From NCBI GenBank assembly GCA_963779515.1, contig CAVZYN010000002.1, forward strand, positions 124,001-188,000: a stretch of DNA of 64,000 nucleotides, written 5' to 3'. This stretch comes from CAVZYN01 sp963779515. GTDB lineage: Bacteria; Pseudomonadota; Alphaproteobacteria; Rhizobiales; Hyphomicrobiaceae. The position numbers and the translations under genes are program-made. The notes under the pieces were generated by a model. That model ran no database searches and had not been told where the DNA came from. It worked only from the letters and a program-made list of their open reading frames with translations. Shown here piece after piece: positions 62,015-64,000 of this stretch (position 1 is the first letter of the stretch; the number at the start of each line of letters is the position of its first letter).

Positions 62015-63344
62015 TCACGTCCGGTGGTAGGGGCCGCGAAGCAGTTGGATCTGCGCGCTCACGGCTCGCGTGTGCTGGAGCAGAAATGCACTGACGTCGC
62101 CAAGCTGATCGGGTGTATGCAGCGCCGCGTAGGTCCCTTCCCATGCCCAGCTGAGGATGAACTCAGGGTGCCGGTCATCGGTTCCATTGAGGACGCGTTC
62201 GTACGCGGCTTGCGTCAGACGCCCTTCGCCCAACCGCGCGATGATGCGTTCGAGGGCGAGGATGTTGGCGTAACCGGCCTGGCGAAAGTCCAAACGGTCC
62301 GTCATGGGTGCATCGAGATGTGCCGCTTGCAGGAGGCGCGCCGCTTCGCCGAAGCGCGCCGTGGCGTTGAGGATGCGAACGGCCGTCAGCGCGAAAAGCG
62401 ATTGGTCGGGGTCTCCGGTCGCTTCTGGGAAATGGACGAACCCGGCTTGGGCCTGCTCCAGCACGGTCCCTTCGTACTTGGTGACATGATGATCGCCGTA
62501 AAGGTCCGAGAGCCGGAATTGTTCGACGAAGGCCGCGTAAGTTCCGGTGATGCGCCCGTCCCAGACGAGATGCTGCAGATGCCCGATCGTCTCGGCATAG
62601 TCCCGGTTATGATCATGGAAGTCAGATCCGATGCGGTTGCCCCACTCCTCTTCCGAGATTTGCTCCGCCTTGCGGGTTCGTTCCAAGCGTCGCGGCAGTA
62701 AGCCAGCCACCTTCCCAGCGGACGTAGTCTCCAGGCTCCAACGTGGCATTCTGGGCAACGAACAAGAGCAGCAATGCCAACCGGGATTCGAGCGTCTTGC
62801 GCAGCTTTCCTAATGCGGCGTTCGTCAGCGCTCGTTTGGGATCGACGATGTTGCGGATATCTTTGGCGGGTTGCTCGCTGCCGAAGGGCCGCTTGGGATT
62901 GATGCCGCCGCGCCAGCGATAGGCCGCTTGCCACAAGGCCAAGTCGTTGGCCGACGCTTCGAACGGACTGTCTTGGCGTGACCTCAAGAGCGTCGTGGTG
63001 GCCGGGTCGGGCATTCCGTCGAGCAGCGCCTCGATCGTCTCGTCCGTGATGGTGCGATCCGAAAAAGGATTGCGCAGAGTGCCCTTGAGTGTCGAGAGCG
63101 TCGCAAGATTGAGAAACAATTCGGCGGCGGTCGTCAGTTCATCGTCACGATCAGAATGGAGCTGGCCGTCGCGATCCGCCAGCATCGCCGCGCCGCTTTC
63201 GCCGGTGTCCCAACCGACAAGGCTCCGCCTGATCGCTTCCCGGTGAGCGGCGGTGAATGTGATGCTGGCAGCCCCGTCGAGCCGTTGCGGCCAGCGCCAT
63301 GGCGCCGTTGGTGGTCCCGAGTCTTCGGTGGATTTTCGCCCCAT
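62015..63344 (-). pseudogene. Unknown protein gene with one frameshift
   Basis: From ATG 63344, two bases after the uvrB stop, one frame gives about 210 residues (ASITFTAAHREAIRRSLVGWDTGESGAAMLADRDG, TITDETIEALLDGM). Near 62700 the homology-like coding pattern moves to another frame (RLERTRKAEQISEEEWGNRIG...EQFRLSDLYGDHHV...GHLQHLVWDG) and ends at 62015, about 440 residues in all. Codon use is consistent across both parts. No family recognised. The close spacing to uvrB suggests co-transcription. Confidence 0.55.
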
Positions 63345-63345
63345 T

Positions 63346-64000
63346 CTACATCCCCGGCCGGCCGGTTTTCTTGGGGCGGCCGCGGCGCTTGCCTTTGTCA
63401 ATCTTGGCGTCGGGCATCTCGATGCGGCGCGTGTCGGGTTTCGGCGGCAGCGGTTTTGCCACCGGCACCTCGGTGCGGCCGACGGTCATTTCGTCGAGTG
63501 TTGGCTTGCGAATGCGGGATACCCCTCCCGATGGCGGGGAGGAGGTTCGGGGCAAGTTGGCGGCGGCGCCATACTTCTTCGCGCCTTGGAAGGCGCCGGC
63601 GCGATCTTCGACATCGGTTTGGCGGGCGAGCGGGTCTTCGGCGATGGCGAGTTCGGTTTCGCGCAGGCGCTTGACCTCGTCGCGCAGCCGCGCCGCGGTC
63701 TCGAACTCGAGATCGGCGGCGGCTTCGCGCATGCGCTTTTCCATGCCGGCGATGACGGCCTGCAAGTTGTGGCCGACGGGCACGCTGCCTTCGGCGAGGC
63801 CGGCGTCGACGGTGACGTGGTCCTGCTCGTAGACCGACGCCATCACATCGTGGATGTTCTTCTTGATGCTTTCCGGCGTGATGCCATTCGCCGTGTTCCA
63901 CGCCACTTGCTTGGTCCGGCGCCGATCCGTCTCCGCGATCGCGCGCTCCAGCGAGCCGGTCATTTGATCGGCGTAGAGCAGCACCTTGCCCTCGACATTG
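63346..64000 (-). CDS. uvrB: Excinuclease ABC subunit B, C-terminal part (gene continues past window)
   Basis: UvrB is the damage-verifying helicase-like subunit of nucleotide excision repair. Visible are the end of the helicase domain (VEGKVLLYADQMTGSLERAIAETDRRR, AWNTANGITPESIKKNI), the UvrC-binding UVR helix pair (IAGMEKRMREAAADLEFETAARLRDEVKRLRETE) and a basic, lysine/proline-rich tail ending KTGRPGM. The long tail is normal for Rhizobiales. The N-terminal two thirds, including Walker A, lie beyond 64000. Confidence 0.95.
   Translation of the reverse strand, partial: NVEGKVLLYADQMTGSLERAIAETDRRRTKQVAWNTANGITPESIKKNIHDVMASVYEQDHVTVDAGLAEGSVPVGHNLQAVIAGMEKRMREAAADLEFETAARLRDEVKRLRETELAIAEDPLARQTDVEDRAGAFQGAKKYGAAANLPRTSSPPSGGVSRIRKPTLDEMTVGRTEVPVAKPLPPKPDTRRIEMPDAKIDKGKRRGRPKKTGRPGM

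Overview
The window looks like chromosomal DNA of an alphaproteobacterium of the order Rhizobiales (Bradyrhizobium/Rhodopseudomonas/Xanthobacteraceae-like). The basis is the rhizobial flagellar gene order (flgF-fliI facing motA-fliM-fliN-fliG-flhB, then flgBC-fliE-flgGAI-motE-flgH-fliLP), the DUF1217 and MotE proteins, the HutF route of histidine breakdown, and high-GC, GTG-using coding style.

Layout. 1-25.0 kb is a flagellar cluster: flhA (cut by the window edge), fliR, a FliJ-like gene, a rod-binding FlgJ/CheL-like gene, a frameshifted FlgN-like gene and two unknown membrane proteins. Then comes a block of cyclic-di-GMP genes (a broken GGDEF-EAL gene, a PAS-GGDEF gene, three PilZ genes), followed by the fliI-flgF-DUF1217 operon and the divergent motA...fliP operon. 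25.1-33.6 kb is a patchwork: an IS256-type element, another GGDEF gene, an IS3-type remnant, an XRE regulator with a clear operator and two unknown genes, and an IS1380-type element. It ends at a 3' half of a tRNA-Thr(UGU) gene (33566-33615), which I read as an attachment-site scar. Hand-counted 60-base lines give 47-58% G+C left of this point and 63-72% in the genes to the right, so the flagellar part may be an integrated island.

33.7-45.1 kb starts with debris (truncated TctC-type and aldehyde dehydrogenase genes) and a pentapeptide-like protein, then carries a full ebo cluster (eboA, eboB, eboF, eboD, eboE, eboC). It is split by a 1.5-kb insert holding an unknown gene, palindromic repeats and a GIY-YIG nuclease gene lying between two ~100-bp direct repeats. 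Isopentenyl-diphosphate isomerase (idi) and a TMEM220-type protein sit in the eboF operon. 45.3-47.1 kb encodes a periplasmic PQQ-type sugar dehydrogenase and a c-type cytochrome. 48.1-54.7 kb is a histidine-utilisation cluster (hutF facing hutI-hutH-hutU-hutD). 54.7-64 kb holds a membrane protein with Clp N-terminal repeats, argB, a taurine/sulfonate-type ABC transporter with an internal terminator, several small unknown genes and the 3' part of uvrB.

How they work together. The left part builds the flagellar export gate, rod, P/L rings, switch and stator, probably controlled by c-di-GMP through the PilZ proteins. The ebo genes form a conserved but biochemically unsolved metabolite-processing/export set; here they are joined to isoprenoid supply and followed by periplasmic redox proteins. 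The hut genes convert histidine to glutamate and ammonia.

Caution: at least ten genes are split by single-base-type frameshifts, some in compensating pairs inside well-conserved genes (eboE, the Clp_N gene). This pattern fits uncorrected sequencing indels at least as well as true gene decay.
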